The notes: generated by a model not told the origin, from the sequence alone. DNA of 64,000 bases from Gemmatimonas groenlandica (GCF_013004105.1 NZ_CP053085.1:4588001-4652000); one strand, 5' to 3'; positions 9,538 through 18,249 are shown, counted from the first letter of the stretch. A program made the numbers and translations.

Positions 9538-9569
9538 GTACGTTAAAACGTACGTTTTTTGGTACATAA
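9538..9569 (+). promoter_or_regulatory. Palindromic operator/promoter of the phd-parE module
   Basis: GTACGTT (9538-9544) and AACGTAC (9547-9553) form a perfect inverted repeat around AA. A further GGTAC half-site at 9561-9565 and an AT-rich CATAAT element follow, 30-45 nt upstream of the antitoxin ATG at 9583. This arrangement is typical of toxin-antitoxin operons repressed by their own antitoxin. Binding is inferred. Confidence 0.55.
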
Positions 9570-9582
9570 TCTCAGGAGCCGT

Positions 9583-9864
9583 ATGTCGAAGCTCAGGCCG
9601 AGTCGTGATATCCAGCCGGTGACGGAGTTTCGCGCCAATGCCGCGCAGTTCATCGAGCAGGTGCAGGCGACTGGCGAACCCGTGATTCTTACCCAGCACG
9701 GCCGGAGCGCCGCCGTGCTCCTCGATGTCGAGTCGTACGAGGGAATGCTCGACGAGCTGGCGCTGTTGCGCGACGTACGCCAGGCCGAACAGCAGGTGGC
9801 GGCCGGAAAGACGGTGACGCACGCGGCGGTTGCTAAGCGGCTTCGGGCGCGACTCGGGCGATGA
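9583..9864 (+). CDS. Phd/YefM-family antitoxin
   Basis: A 93-residue protein starting at ATG 9583, with AGGAG 5 nt upstream; an upstream GTG frame is rejected because it would run through the operator. The sequence has the Phd/YefM pattern: basic N-terminal strand (LRPSRDIQPVTEFRANAAQF), then PVILTQHGRSAAVLLDVESYEGM, and a charged C-terminal helix that would neutralise the toxin. It should dimerise, bind its own operator just upstream and be stabilised by the toxin. The gene overlaps the toxin start by 4 nt (ATGA), the usual arrangement for translational coupling. Confidence 0.9.
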   Translation: MSKLRPSRDIQPVTEFRANAAQFIEQVQATGEPVILTQHGRSAAVLLDVESYEGMLDELALLRDVRQAEQQVAAGKTVTHAAVAKRLRARLGR

Positions 9865-10160
9865 AGGTGGTCTGGTCCCCGCTGGCAGAGCAGCGGGCGC
9901 TCGAGGCCGTGGAGTATATCGCGCAGGATCGACCGCGGACGGCGGCGGTTTGGCTTGAGGGACTGCTGGAGCGTGTGAGCCAGCTCGACCGATTCGAAGA
10001 GCAAGGCCGCGTGGTGAGTGAAATCGGCATTCCGGCCTATCGGGAGATCCTGCACGCGCCGTATCGCATCATCTATCGCGTCGACGCGTCACGTGTTGTG
10101 ATTCTGACGCTCCGGCATGTGCGGCGTGCGTGGGACCCCGCAGAAGTCGACGACGCATAA
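9861..10160 (+). CDS. RelE/ParE-family toxin
   Basis: A 99-residue basic protein of the RelE/ParE fold. Recognisable segments are VVWSPLAEQRALEAVEYIAQ (helix 1), GIPAYREILHAPYRIIYRVD and the closing strand VVILTLRHVRR. The YREI...YRIIYR pattern is more like ParE (DNA gyrase poison) than RelE (ribosome-dependent mRNase), but sequence alone does not decide. It starts inside the antitoxin stop (ATGA overlap). The module appears intact and presumably serves stabilisation or stress response. Confidence 0.88.
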   Translation: MKVVWSPLAEQRALEAVEYIAQDRPRTAAVWLEGLLERVSQLDRFEEQGRVVSEIGIPAYREILHAPYRIIYRVDASRVVILTLRHVRRAWDPAEVDDA

Positions 10161-10229
10161 CGTTTCGCTGCAGCAGAGCGCAGCGATCGGCCGACGCCGC
10201 CATCGTGAATCGCAACCCCGGAGGCGACC

Positions 10230-10471
10230 ATGGCTAAGCCGATATGGTTTGGGCAGCTCGTTTGGTCGAAGGCCAGGAACATCGGAACGCTCGATCCAGT
10301 CGTTATCCCGCCAGGATCTGGACTCTACGCATTCACGGCGGACGCGGGAGAGCTAACCGCTGGCAACGTCCTTTACGTCGGCACGGCAGACGGCGCTCGA
10401 CAGACTCTGCGCACTCGCCTTCAGGTCTACTTGCGCCGCCTCGCTTGCACGCCGAGTGCCCCGCCACCAAC
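10230..10471 (+). pseudogene. 3'-truncated GIY-YIG-like gene
   Basis: From ATG 10230 the frame reads MAKPIWFGQLVWSKARNIG and then GLYAF and LYVGTA, which resemble the paired GIY and YIG elements of GIY-YIG nucleases, followed by RQTLRTRLQVYLRR. At about residue 72 the sequence changes to low-complexity Ser/Pro-rich translation that is simply the antisense of the end of the convergent thioredoxin-like gene. The frame formally runs to 10568. The catalytic Arg may survive, but the Glu and Asn of the core domain are gone. A short independent protein cannot be excluded. Confidence 0.45.
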
Positions 10472-11560
10472 TCATCCAAACGTGAAGGCAAACGCCTCGA
10501 CCCCTGCGTCGAGGAACTCGATCTCGAAGAGCCGATCGGAGATACCCGTCGCCTGCCGAATGAGCTGATACATCCGTGGTTCGACCACGACACCATTGCC
10601 GTCAGAGTCGACATCACCCCCGTGCGCCGCGCCTGGAGACTGTCCGTCGATTCGCACGCGAAAACGCACCGCCTTATCGCGCGCGACGGGCCCCATCACG
10701 AGATGCACATCACGCGCGTGGAACCGATAGACGATGCGTCCGTTCGACGCATGCAGTACCGCCGCGTCGCCCCGCACCGACCACTCGCCCGAGAGTGACC
10801 ACTGATTCAGCCTCAATCGTGAGGGCACCGTAAAACGCCGCCGCTCCCCTAGGATCAGCTCATCGGGTGACGCGAAGGTGCTCGCACGATTGGCGCCGAG
10901 GTACGACTCCGGCGACTTGAGATTGCTCCAGTCGGCCGCCGCCTCTACGCCAGGCCCGGTGATGTCTCCTACGGGGCGATCTACCTGCTTGGCGCCTGCT
11001 TCGGCAAGGAGCTCGCGGATCACGGCTTCCGACCGCGCGTAGCCGCCTTCGCCGAACTGGCGATGACGTATGCGCCCTTCTGCATCTGCGATGTAGAGCG
11101 CTGGCCAGTACTGGTTGTTGAAGGCCCGCCAGATAGCATGATCGCTATCGACCGCAATAGGGTAACCCACGTTCAGGCTCAGCGCGGCGCGTCGTACGTT
11201 CTCGACGTGCTTCTCGAACTCGAATTCGGGCGAGTGCACACCGACCGTCACCAACCCGTCTCGCTTGTATTGCTCGGCCCATGCGCGAGTGTACGGCAAG
11301 GTGCGCAGCCAGTTGATGCAGGTGTACGTCCAGAACTGCACGACGACGACTTTCCCAAGCAGCCCCGGCGACGACAGCCCCGGTGAGTTGAGCCACGCGG
11401 TGGCTTTGTCGAGCGATGGTAAGCTGCCATGGCTCAGTGGGAACGCCGTGCACGCAAGCCGCGAGGCGGACGAGCCAAACAGACCGAGTCGCGTAGCAGC
11501 CAGCGTCGAAACAGCGCTGCGAAGCAGACGACGGCGAACCTCGCTGATGTGATCGGACAT
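10472..11560 (-). CDS. Exported thioredoxin-fold protein (DipZ-like), lacks one active-site Cys
   Basis: A 362-residue protein; ATG 11560 is preferred over 11614 because GGAGG lies about 11 nt upstream. The N-terminus (VRRRLLRSAVSTLAATRLG) looks like a Tat-type signal. A redoxin domain follows at about residues 65-190 with FWTYTCINWLRTLPYTRAW. Relatives with this motif carry CINC; here Cys81 is kept but the second cysteine is Trp84. A C-terminal jelly-roll-like domain (RVRIDGQSPGAAHG) is as in DipZ/TlpA-like proteins. It is expected in the periplasm as a thiol-redox protein, but with a single Cys it cannot run the normal disulfide cycle. It follows the cupin gene by 50 nt. Confidence 0.8.
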   Translation of the reverse strand: MSDHISEVRRRLLRSAVSTLAATRLGLFGSSASRLACTAFPLSHGSLPSLDKATAWLNSPGLSSPGLLGKVVVVQFWTYTCINWLRTLPYTRAWAEQYKRDGLVTVGVHSPEFEFEKHVENVRRAALSLNVGYPIAVDSDHAIWRAFNNQYWPALYIADAEGRIRHRQFGEGGYARSEAVIRELLAEAGAKQVDRPVGDITGPGVEAAADWSNLKSPESYLGANRASTFASPDELILGERRRFTVPSRLRLNQWSLSGEWSVRGDAAVLHASNGRIVYRFHARDVHLVMGPVARDKAVRFRVRIDGQSPGAAHGGDVDSDGNGVVVEPRMYQLIRQATGISDRLFEIEFLDAGVEAFAFTFG

Positions 11561-11610
11561 GGGTAATCGCTCCTCCGCACGCGCGGCGTTTACACGAGGT
11601 CTACAGCTTC

Positions 11611-12003
11611 TCATTTCACCAGAACCAACAGCGGCTTTCCCTTTTCCACGGTGTACGTCGCGAGCTCGGCGCCGACGCTGCGGCCGACATTCTTTGCCGA
11701 ATGAGGGGTGCCTGCTGGAATGAACAGCACCTGGCCTGGATGAAGGGTCACAGGAGGTTGACCTTCGAGCTGATACTCGAGCGTGCCTTCGATCAGGTAT
11801 ACCATCTCTTCGCCAGGATGTTTGTGCTTGGGCGCCGTGAACCCCGGCGCCACTTCAACGCGCGCCTGAATCACTTCGCGACCAGCTGTGCTGAGATCAT
11901 GCCGCAGCAGGTCGATGCGCTTCACTCCTGTCTGCTGCGTTGGCCGGATGTTGAGCGCCGCGGCGCCAGCAGCGAGGACCGCAACGACGGCGAGTCTTAT
12001 CAT
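11611..12003 (-). CDS. Exported cupin-domain protein, 130 aa
   Basis: Start ATG 12003 has GGAG 6 nt upstream. The signal peptide is MIRLAVVAVLAAGAAALNI. The mature part is a single cupin barrel: GFTAPKHKHPGEEMVYLIEG carries the motif-1 histidines and glutamate, and PGQVLFIPAGTPHSAKNVG is motif 2 with its histidine. It should bind one divalent metal in the periplasm. Substrate unknown; the family includes small detoxifying or quercetinase-like proteins. It lies between the epoxide hydrolase and thioredoxin-like genes on the same strand, with a strong hairpin on the hydrolase side. Confidence 0.85.
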   Translation of the reverse strand: MIRLAVVAVLAAGAAALNIRPTQQTGVKRIDLLRHDLSTAGREVIQARVEVAPGFTAPKHKHPGEEMVYLIEGTLEYQLEGQPPVTLHPGQVLFIPAGTPHSAKNVGRSVGAELATYTVEKGKPLLVLVK

Positions 12004-12065
12004 TGGAATCTCCGTAGAACACGACGAGTGGAAGTGATGCCCTGCCAATGGCATCGCGAGTGGAG

Positions 12066-12100
12066 AGCGCACCACACGCCATCACGTTGTGTGGTGCGCT
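12066..12100 (-). terminator. 12-bp perfect hairpin after the epoxide hydrolase gene
   Basis: AGCGCACCACAC (12066-12077) pairs perfectly with GTGTGGTGCGCT (12089-12100) across an 11-nt loop. It sits just past the stop of the minus-strand epoxide hydrolase (12112) and before the cupin start at 12003. It could terminate or attenuate transcription between the two. Confidence 0.6.
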
Positions 12101-12111
12101 GCAGGGCACCG

Positions 12112-13575
12112 TTACCGCACTTTCTTGAACGCCGCACGCACTTCTGTCGCGAAGAGCGCAGGTTCTTCCCACGCGGCGAAGTGCCCGCCGCGATCGACGG
12201 CGTTGAAGTAGGCAAGGCCGGGATACACGGCCTCAGCCCAACTGCGTGGGGCAGCCCAGATCTCTCCGGGAAACGTCGTGAAGCCCACGGGCACCTTCGT
12301 TGGAGGCGGAGCCATGGCGGCAGCAGGCGACGCGAGAAACTGCCCGAGTTCCCAGTACCACCGTGCGGACGACCCACCGGTGCCGGTCAGCCAATACAGG
12401 GTAATGTTGTCGACGATGGCTTCCCGAGTGAGACCGCCGGTCGGCTCGCCGCCCACGAACGCGCGCGAGATCTTGTAGTAGCTGTCGGTGTCATGATCGA
12501 GCAGCCACGCGGCAAGTCCGGCCGGCGAATCGAGCAGCGAGTAGCCGATGGTTTGCGGCCTGGTGGACTGTTCCAGGAAGTAGCCAAAGCCGGTCGCCTT
12601 GAACGTCGCCAATGCTTTGTGCGCCGCGCGTTCCTCATCCGACTTGGCCGGGAGTCGATCGGCGATGCCTGTCGCGCCAGCCAGCAGGTTCACGTGAATG
12701 GCGCGCAGTCCCTTGGGCCCCTGCCGCGCCATGGCGTCTGTGACCGCGGCACCCACATCGCCCCCCTGGGCGACGTACTGCGTGTAGCCCAGACGCGCCA
12801 TCAACTGTGCCCATGCGCCGGCGATGCGCCCGGAGTCCCAACCAAGCTCGCTGGGCTCACCGGAGAACCCGTATCCGGGCAACGATGGCAGCACCACGTC
12901 GAACGCGTCGCTCGCACTCCCGCCATGCGCCGTCGGATTCGTGAGTGGATCGATGACCTGCAGTAGCTCGAACACCGAGCCAGGCCACCCGTGCGTCATG
13001 ATCAGGGGCATCGCGTTCGCGTGCTTTGACTTGACGTGGATGAAGTGAATGTCCACCCCGTCGATCTTCGTCACGAACTGCGGAAATGCATTCAACCGTG
13101 CTTCGGCCTTTCGCCAATCGTACTCCGTCCCCCAGTACTTCACGAGCGCCTTGAGTGTCGCGAGTTGCACGCCCTGCGTACGATCAGAGACGAGTTCCTT
13201 GTTGGGGAAACGTGTTGCCGCGAGGCGTCGGCGAAGGTCGGCGATGTCCTTCTCCGGAATGTTCGCCCGAAACGGGCGGACGGCTGCTTCGTTGATGTTG
13301 CCTGCGGCGCCCTTCGAAACTTCCAGCGTCTGTGTCATGTCGGTGCCTCGTTGGGCGGAGTTGGTGAGTCGTGCTGTGCTCGTCCGGTGTGTGGTGGTGG
13401 CCGGGCGATGCTGGCGTGTCGCGGTGGACTGGACCTGCGCTGACATCGAGGTGGACAGCGAGGTGGACATCGTGACCGCGAGCCCGAGTGCCCAGATGCA
13501 GGAACGCGCGGTGCCATCGCGGACGCGCGTGGTTGGGTTCGCATCGACGTGCGAACCAGTGCCGAGTTGGACCAT
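12112..13575 (-). CDS. Epoxide hydrolase (alpha/beta hydrolase), possibly exported
   Basis: The protein has the epoxide-hydrolase N-terminal domain (VRPFRANIPEKDIADLRRRL) followed by an alpha/beta-hydrolase core. THGWPGS is the oxyanion-hole motif, Asp273 in AQGGDVGAAV the nucleophile, and GGHFAAWEEP near the C-terminus supplies the catalytic His. It would hydrolyse epoxides to diols. Two starts are plausible: ATG 13575 (487 aa, GAGG 8 nt upstream) adds a leader with a hydrophobic CIWALGLAVTMS segment ending MSAQ; ATG 13338 (408 aa, GAGG 7 nt upstream) gives the usual family length. I list the longer form. The gene heads a same-strand cluster with the cupin and thioredoxin-like genes. Confidence 0.87.
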   Translation of the reverse strand: MVQLGTGSHVDANPTTRVRDGTARSCIWALGLAVTMSTSLSTSMSAQVQSTATRQHRPATTTHRTSTARLTNSAQRGTDMTQTLEVSKGAAGNINEAAVRPFRANIPEKDIADLRRRLAATRFPNKELVSDRTQGVQLATLKALVKYWGTEYDWRKAEARLNAFPQFVTKIDGVDIHFIHVKSKHANAMPLIMTHGWPGSVFELLQVIDPLTNPTAHGGSASDAFDVVLPSLPGYGFSGEPSELGWDSGRIAGAWAQLMARLGYTQYVAQGGDVGAAVTDAMARQGPKGLRAIHVNLLAGATGIADRLPAKSDEERAAHKALATFKATGFGYFLEQSTRPQTIGYSLLDSPAGLAAWLLDHDTDSYYKISRAFVGGEPTGGLTREAIVDNITLYWLTGTGGSSARWYWELGQFLASPAAAMAPPPTKVPVGFTTFPGEIWAAPRSWAEAVYPGLAYFNAVDRGGHFAAWEEPALFATEVRAAFKKVR

Positions 13576-13713
13576 GTTGACGTCCTCGTGAAAGAGGTGC
13601 TCCGCGACGCGCCGCTACGAGATGTGGTGCGCGAGGCGTGCTAGCAGTCTGGGCCCATCAGCTTTTTCACGAATCCAACGGACAGTTGGACTTTCCCTCA
13701 ACCGAACGACGTA

Positions 13714-14349
13714 TCAGTCGTGTGCGGGGAGGTGAATGATCCCGCGCTTGAGCGCGATGGTCACGGCACCGGTGCGGTCGGGTGCGCCGAGCTTCTGGAA
13801 GATGTGGAGGACGTGCACCTTGACCGTCGCTTCCGTACAGCCAAGCGCTGCGCCGATCTCCTTGTTGCTCAATCCCTTCGCCATTTGCGTCAACACGTCG
13901 ACCTCCCGCTCGGTGAGGTCCACGCGCGGTGTGGCATCGGCGAGCGTCTCGGCTATGACGGAGGGAATGGCGCGCATTCCTGCATGCACCCGACGGATGG
14001 CATGCACGACATCCTCCGCGACCATGTCCTTGAGCAGGTACCCGCGCGCGCCCGCCGCCAAGGCGCGGTGAATATCAGCGTCGCCATCCCACGTGGTGAG
14101 CGCGATGATACGCGCGTCGGGAAAGGCGCCGACGATCGCGGCTATCGCGTCGACACCGCCCATCACCGGCATGCTGAGGTCCATCAGCGTCACGTCCGGC
14201 CGGTGCGCACGGAACGCATCGATTGCCTCGCGTCCGTTGGCGGCTTGCGCAACGAGCTCGAAGTCCGGATACGCGGCAATCAGCGCGGAGAGGCCACCGC
14301 GATAGATGGGGTGATCGTCCACCGTCAGAAGACGAATCGAATTGCTCAT
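13714..14349 (-). CDS. NarL/FixJ-family response regulator
   Basis: A 211-residue two-component regulator. The receiver domain (residues 5-120) has the acidic pair Asp11/Asp12, the phospho-acceptor Asp57 in LMDLSMPVMGG and Lys107 in GYLLKD. The C-terminal LuxR-type HTH (about 143-205) contains LTEREVDVLTQMAKGLSNKE and ATVKVHVLHIFQKLGA. Phosphorylation should trigger DNA binding as a dimer. The sensor kinase gene ends 52 nt upstream on the same strand, so the pair is clear. The epoxide hydrolase gene begins 139 nt further on in the same direction and is a possible target. Confidence 0.95.
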   Translation of the reverse strand: MSNSIRLLTVDDHPIYRGGLSALIAAYPDFELVAQAANGREAIDAFRAHRPDVTLMDLSMPVMGGVDAIAAIVGAFPDARIIALTTWDGDADIHRALAAGARGYLLKDMVAEDVVHAIRRVHAGMRAIPSVIAETLADATPRVDLTEREVDVLTQMAKGLSNKEIGAALGCTEATVKVHVLHIFQKLGAPDRTGAVTIALKRGIIHLPAHD

Positions 14350-14401
14350 GCTGGACGCTCATGCGGCCGACGCTCATGGACAATACGTCGTTCGTTGTAT
14401 C

Positions 14402-17380
14402 TCACCCTGGGCTCGTGAGCGGAAGCTCGAGCGTCACGACGGTCCCTCCACCAGGGTTGGCGCGCAGTTCGCATCGACCTCCCGTCGCGCTGGCGCGGTC
14501 GCTCATCCCGCTCAGTCCGAAATGACCATTATGCCTCGCGACTTCCGCCTGCTCGGGGGTGAACCCTCGCCCATCGTCCCGCACTTCGAGACGAACGGTC
14601 TCGGGCGTGAACGCGACGTGCACTTCGATACGTGTGGCATCGGCATGCTTGACGGCGTTCGAGATGGCCTCGCGCCCAATTCGGTATGCGGCATGTTCGA
14701 TCGAGGGCGCGAGGCGGCGTCGATTCCCCGATGACTCCACTGAGGTCTGGATCTGCATACCCGCGGTGCGCTCGCGTATGCACGTCTCCAGCGCCGCAGG
14801 AAGGTCTTGGCCGCCGAGCTCCGTCTCGTGCATGTCCCACACGCTCTCGCGTGCTTCGCGCAGCGAATTGTGCGTGAGCCGCTGTACGCGCATGAGTGTT
14901 TCGGCTGCAATGTCAGGTCGCTCCGGCAGTGCCAGCTCCGCGGCCTTGATCTCGAGTGCCACGCCGGCAAACCCCTGCAACAGGGTATCGTGAAGGTCCT
15001 GCGCAATGCGCGCACGCTCGGCGAGCTTTGCTTCGTACTGCCCTCTGAGCGTTCGCTGCGATATCATGTGTCGTCGACGCTGCACCGCGACGGCCGACGT
15101 CGCGCCAATCGCGCCGATGAGCATCACGACGGCAATGCGGAAGAGGATTGTCTGATACCATGCAGGCAGTACCTCGAAGCTCAAAGGTGCGCCCGCCTCG
15201 TTCCATTCGCCTTCACCGTTGCGCGCGCTGACTTGGAACGTGTACTTGCCGGGCCCGAGCCCATTGTAGTACGCGCGACGACGAGCACCGACGTCATGCC
15301 ATGTGGAATCCTCGCCGTCGAGTCGATAGCGGAATTGCATTCGATCGGGTCGCGCCAGATTTGCCGCCGTATAGTCGATCTCCAGGTCACGGCCACCGGG
15401 GGGAATGATCACCGCTTCAGACATCAAGAGATCACGCCCATCCATGCGGGCCGCCTCGATGATCGCCGGGAACTCGCGGCGGCGTGAGAGCCGTCTCGGA
15501 TCCAGGTTCGCCAGGCCGCTGTCCGTCGCGATCCAGATCAGCCCGTCTGCCGTTGCCGCGACGCGTGGTCCTTCGAAGGCGAGAAGCGATCCGGGAAAGC
15601 CATCGAGTTGGTCGAAGGTGCGATACTGCAGAGAATGTGTGGAATCATTCAGCGCACGATTGGCCTCTCCATCGATTAACCGTAGCAGACCCGACTTCGT
15701 CAGCATCCACCAGGTGCCCGCCGCGTCGGTGACCACGCCGTTGACCGTGCGGCCCGGAACGCCTCTCCGTTCGGGAAGGGTGCGGAAGCCGCGCGCTTCG
15801 AGCTTGGCAAGCCCCGCCTCGCCGGTGAGCCAGATGTCGCCCGCGCGATCCTCGAACACGCTGCTGGCGCCGCGCGGCGCCGTGCCATCTCCCACGCGAA
15901 ACGTGCGCCGCACACCACGTTCGTAATACGAAACCTCGTCACGATGCAGGTTCCAGATGCGGCCTTTGCGATCGAGGTACAGGTAGCCTCGGTCTGCCTT
16001 TTCGTCGATCTTCGTGACCTGGACGAGCGTGTCGCGAATGGTTCGCATCAGCCCGTGGTTCAGGTCAAATGCCCAGATAGTCCCGGAGTCGTCTACGACC
16101 ATGTCCGCGAGGCGCAGATTTGGGACGTGACGGATCGGCACCAGCTTGAATGCCTTGCCCTGAAGGCGCCGAACGTCCGACACCACTGCGGCCCAGAGAC
16201 TCCCGGCCTTGTCCTGAAACAGGCGAGTGGGAAAGTATGCCGTGTCGGTATCCGCGATGGCGCTATCGATGGCTTCGCGGGAGTGCGGCGTTTGTCGGAG
16301 AAATCCGTTGGCGTTGTACGTGGCGCTCCACACCGACGAGTCACGAACTGCGAAAATGGTTCGCGGTCGCGGTGAGCCGGATATCGGGTACGGTGTAAAG
16401 TCCCCTTCCCGGAAGCTTTCGAGGCCACGGGTCGTGCCCACCCAGATATTTCCCTCTCCATCTTCGTGGAGCGCATACACGATGTCGGATCCCAAGCCAT
16501 CCTTCGTCGTGTACTGCTCCGCTTCGGGGCCGAACTGCGCGACTTGTCGGCCGCCGAGCCGGTCGGGATAGAGGACGCGGCGCAGGCCGTCGCCGGCACT
16601 GCCGACCCAGAGACTCCCCCTGCGGTCGATAACCAGGTTGAACGTTCCGACTTTCACCTCGCTGATGGGTTGCCGAGCATCACCGCGCGAGAGTGTATGT
16701 GCGCTGCGTTGGAGTTCCGCCATCCAGATCGCGCCATCCCTGGACTCGGCGAATGCGGCAGGCGCAGGCCCGCGAAGGAGGGGCGTGCCCGCATCCGGGA
16801 AGTGCGCGGCTCCGGCGGGTAGATGGACAACTGCCCTTTCGGTCTGTGCCCAGAGTCCATCCTTGCTATCGAACCACACCGCCTGCGACTGCGTGCCCGG
16901 GAATCGCAGTTCTGCTCCGACGTCTTTCCATTTCCCCGCGTCGAGGCGAGACAGTCCCTTTTCGGTTCCCGCTATCACGGTGCCATGACTCGACTCGGCA
17001 ATCTGGTAGGCCGCCGGCAGCCCTTCCTTCTTTCCGTACGTGGTCAGCCGCCCACCTGCGAGATGGCCTGCGATGCCGCCGCCCCATATAATCCACAGGC
17101 TCCCGTCGTGGGCTGTCAACAGGCTCAGCACCGGTCCGGACGGCAACGTGTCGCCGCGTTGCGGAGCGTAAGCAACGAAGCGCACGCCGTCGTAGCGCAC
17201 CAGTCCGATGCGTGCTCCAATCCAGAGGTAGCCATCGGGTGTGTGCGCCAACGCTCGTATTCCGGCTGGCGCGCCGTCTCTCAAGGACCACTTCGTATGA
17301 ATTAGCTGCCCGATCGGACGCGGTGGCGTTGAATCAGCCGACTGCACTCCGATGAGGATCGCCGCAATGAGTGGCAGCAC
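14402..17380 (-). CDS. Reg_prop/Y_Y_Y sensor histidine kinase
   Basis: A 992-residue membrane sensor kinase starting at GTG 17380 with a short signal peptide (MLPLIAAILIGVQSADS). Residues about 30-640 form beta-propeller Reg_prop repeats (for example PDGYLWIGARIGLVRYDG, DGEGNIWVGTTRGLESFREG). A Y_Y_Y immunoglobulin-like domain follows (YRLDGEDSTWHDVG...YYNGLGPGKYTFQVSARNG), then one membrane helix near 755-775. HisKA_3 comes next with phospho-acceptor His797 in QDLHDTLLQGF, then HATPase_c (AISNAVKHADA, DDGRGF). This one-piece architecture is known from polysaccharide-sensing two-component systems. The ligand is unknown. It pairs with the NarL-type regulator downstream. Confidence 0.95.
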   Translation of the reverse strand: MLPLIAAILIGVQSADSTPPRPIGQLIHTKWSLRDGAPAGIRALAHTPDGYLWIGARIGLVRYDGVRFVAYAPQRGDTLPSGPVLSLLTAHDGSLWIIWGGGIAGHLAGGRLTTYGKKEGLPAAYQIAESSHGTVIAGTEKGLSRLDAGKWKDVGAELRFPGTQSQAVWFDSKDGLWAQTERAVVHLPAGAAHFPDAGTPLLRGPAPAAFAESRDGAIWMAELQRSAHTLSRGDARQPISEVKVGTFNLVIDRRGSLWVGSAGDGLRRVLYPDRLGGRQVAQFGPEAEQYTTKDGLGSDIVYALHEDGEGNIWVGTTRGLESFREGDFTPYPISGSPRPRTIFAVRDSSVWSATYNANGFLRQTPHSREAIDSAIADTDTAYFPTRLFQDKAGSLWAAVVSDVRRLQGKAFKLVPIRHVPNLRLADMVVDDSGTIWAFDLNHGLMRTIRDTLVQVTKIDEKADRGYLYLDRKGRIWNLHRDEVSYYERGVRRTFRVGDGTAPRGASSVFEDRAGDIWLTGEAGLAKLEARGFRTLPERRGVPGRTVNGVVTDAAGTWWMLTKSGLLRLIDGEANRALNDSTHSLQYRTFDQLDGFPGSLLAFEGPRVAATADGLIWIATDSGLANLDPRRLSRRREFPAIIEAARMDGRDLLMSEAVIIPPGGRDLEIDYTAANLARPDRMQFRYRLDGEDSTWHDVGARRRAYYNGLGPGKYTFQVSARNGEGEWNEAGAPLSFEVLPAWYQTILFRIAVVMLIGAIGATSAVAVQRRRHMISQRTLRGQYEAKLAERARIAQDLHDTLLQGFAGVALEIKAAELALPERPDIAAETLMRVQRLTHNSLREARESVWDMHETELGGQDLPAALETCIRERTAGMQIQTSVESSGNRRRLAPSIEHAAYRIGREAISNAVKHADATRIEVHVAFTPETVRLEVRDDGRGFTPEQAEVARHNGHFGLSGMSDRASATGGRCELRANPGGGTVVTLELPLTSPG

Positions 17381-17586
17381 TGTCTTGCATGGTCAGGCGT
17401 GAACCAAGTGACGTAGCGACCGCGAGCAACTGCGGTGGAAAATTTCGTTCGTGAACGCGCCACGCACCAGTGCGCCGATCAGACGTACGGTGTGGATGAG
17501 TTCGCCTCGCTCGGTGCGCTCTCGGTCCCCAACGCTTTCTTTGAGTGCAGTGCAATACATACCTGTGATAATCACGGAGTCGTGGC

Positions 17587-18126
17587 ATGGAACTACCGGA
17601 CAAGCTCGATGAGCGTCGGCTGGTGAGGGTTACCGGTACGTTACCGCTTACCCATCACGTCAGCGATCAAGAACAGCTCAACCATCATCTCGTGCGCGCC
17701 ACGTTGGCGCCGATGGTCGACGGGTACGCGCAATTGCTCGAGTTCAGCGGCTTTCAGGCGCTCGTTCGATTCCCTGGTCCGACGCGTCCACTTCGTGGCG
17801 ATGCACCGGAGCCCTTCCAGTCGTGGGAGTGGTCCGGCAACGACTTCGTCCGATTGTTCTTTGGTGTCGGCGGCGAGCTACCCCGGCTTATCGGGGTCAG
17901 CACGTTCGAGGGCGCCGAAGGCGTTGAGATAGACACGCACCCCTTTCAACTACTGCGCGGCTATGATGCATCGCGCCGCTGGTTTGTAGCGCGCCTCGAC
18001 GGATACTTGCGAGACACCGTTGAGTTGGAAGTGTTCATCGTCGCGCCAACTGCCGAGCGACGGGACCAACTCGTGGCAGGTGTCGCCACCTTGCGCGTGG
18101 TCGCGTCGCCAAACGAGCATAGCTAG
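17587..18126 (+). CDS. Hypothetical protein, 179 aa
   Basis: I do not recognise the family. The product is soluble, acidic, and lacks a signal peptide. It has regular beta-strand and helix periodicity (DFVRLFFGVGGELPRLIGVS, VELEVFIVAPTAERRDQLVA) typical of a folded domain. Codon third positions are strongly GC as in neighbouring genes. It is divergent from the sensor-kinase gene across a 206-nt gap, which should contain both promoters. The start at 17587 is the first ATG in frame. Confidence 0.65.
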   Translation: MELPDKLDERRLVRVTGTLPLTHHVSDQEQLNHHLVRATLAPMVDGYAQLLEFSGFQALVRFPGPTRPLRGDAPEPFQSWEWSGNDFVRLFFGVGGELPRLIGVSTFEGAEGVEIDTHPFQLLRGYDASRRWFVARLDGYLRDTVELEVFIVAPTAERRDQLVAGVATLRVVASPNEHS

Positions 18127-18249
18127 CATCCGCAGCCGTCGAGAGTAGCGCGGGACCGCGCGCAATGCTTGACGCGAGCGCCCGTTCCTCTGCACACTGT
18201 GACGGATTCTCATCCGAACGGCAGTGCCTCTCTGAATCGGCCCGTGTAT

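Noticed and set aside
11701-12966. 421-codon open frame on the plus strand
   Set aside because: Antisense of the cupin and epoxide hydrolase genes, both with clear motifs and ribosome-binding sites.
17393-17626. Overlapping short frames on both strands between the sensor kinase and the 179-aa gene
   Set aside because: No ribosome-binding site and no family pattern; the gap is better explained as divergent promoters.
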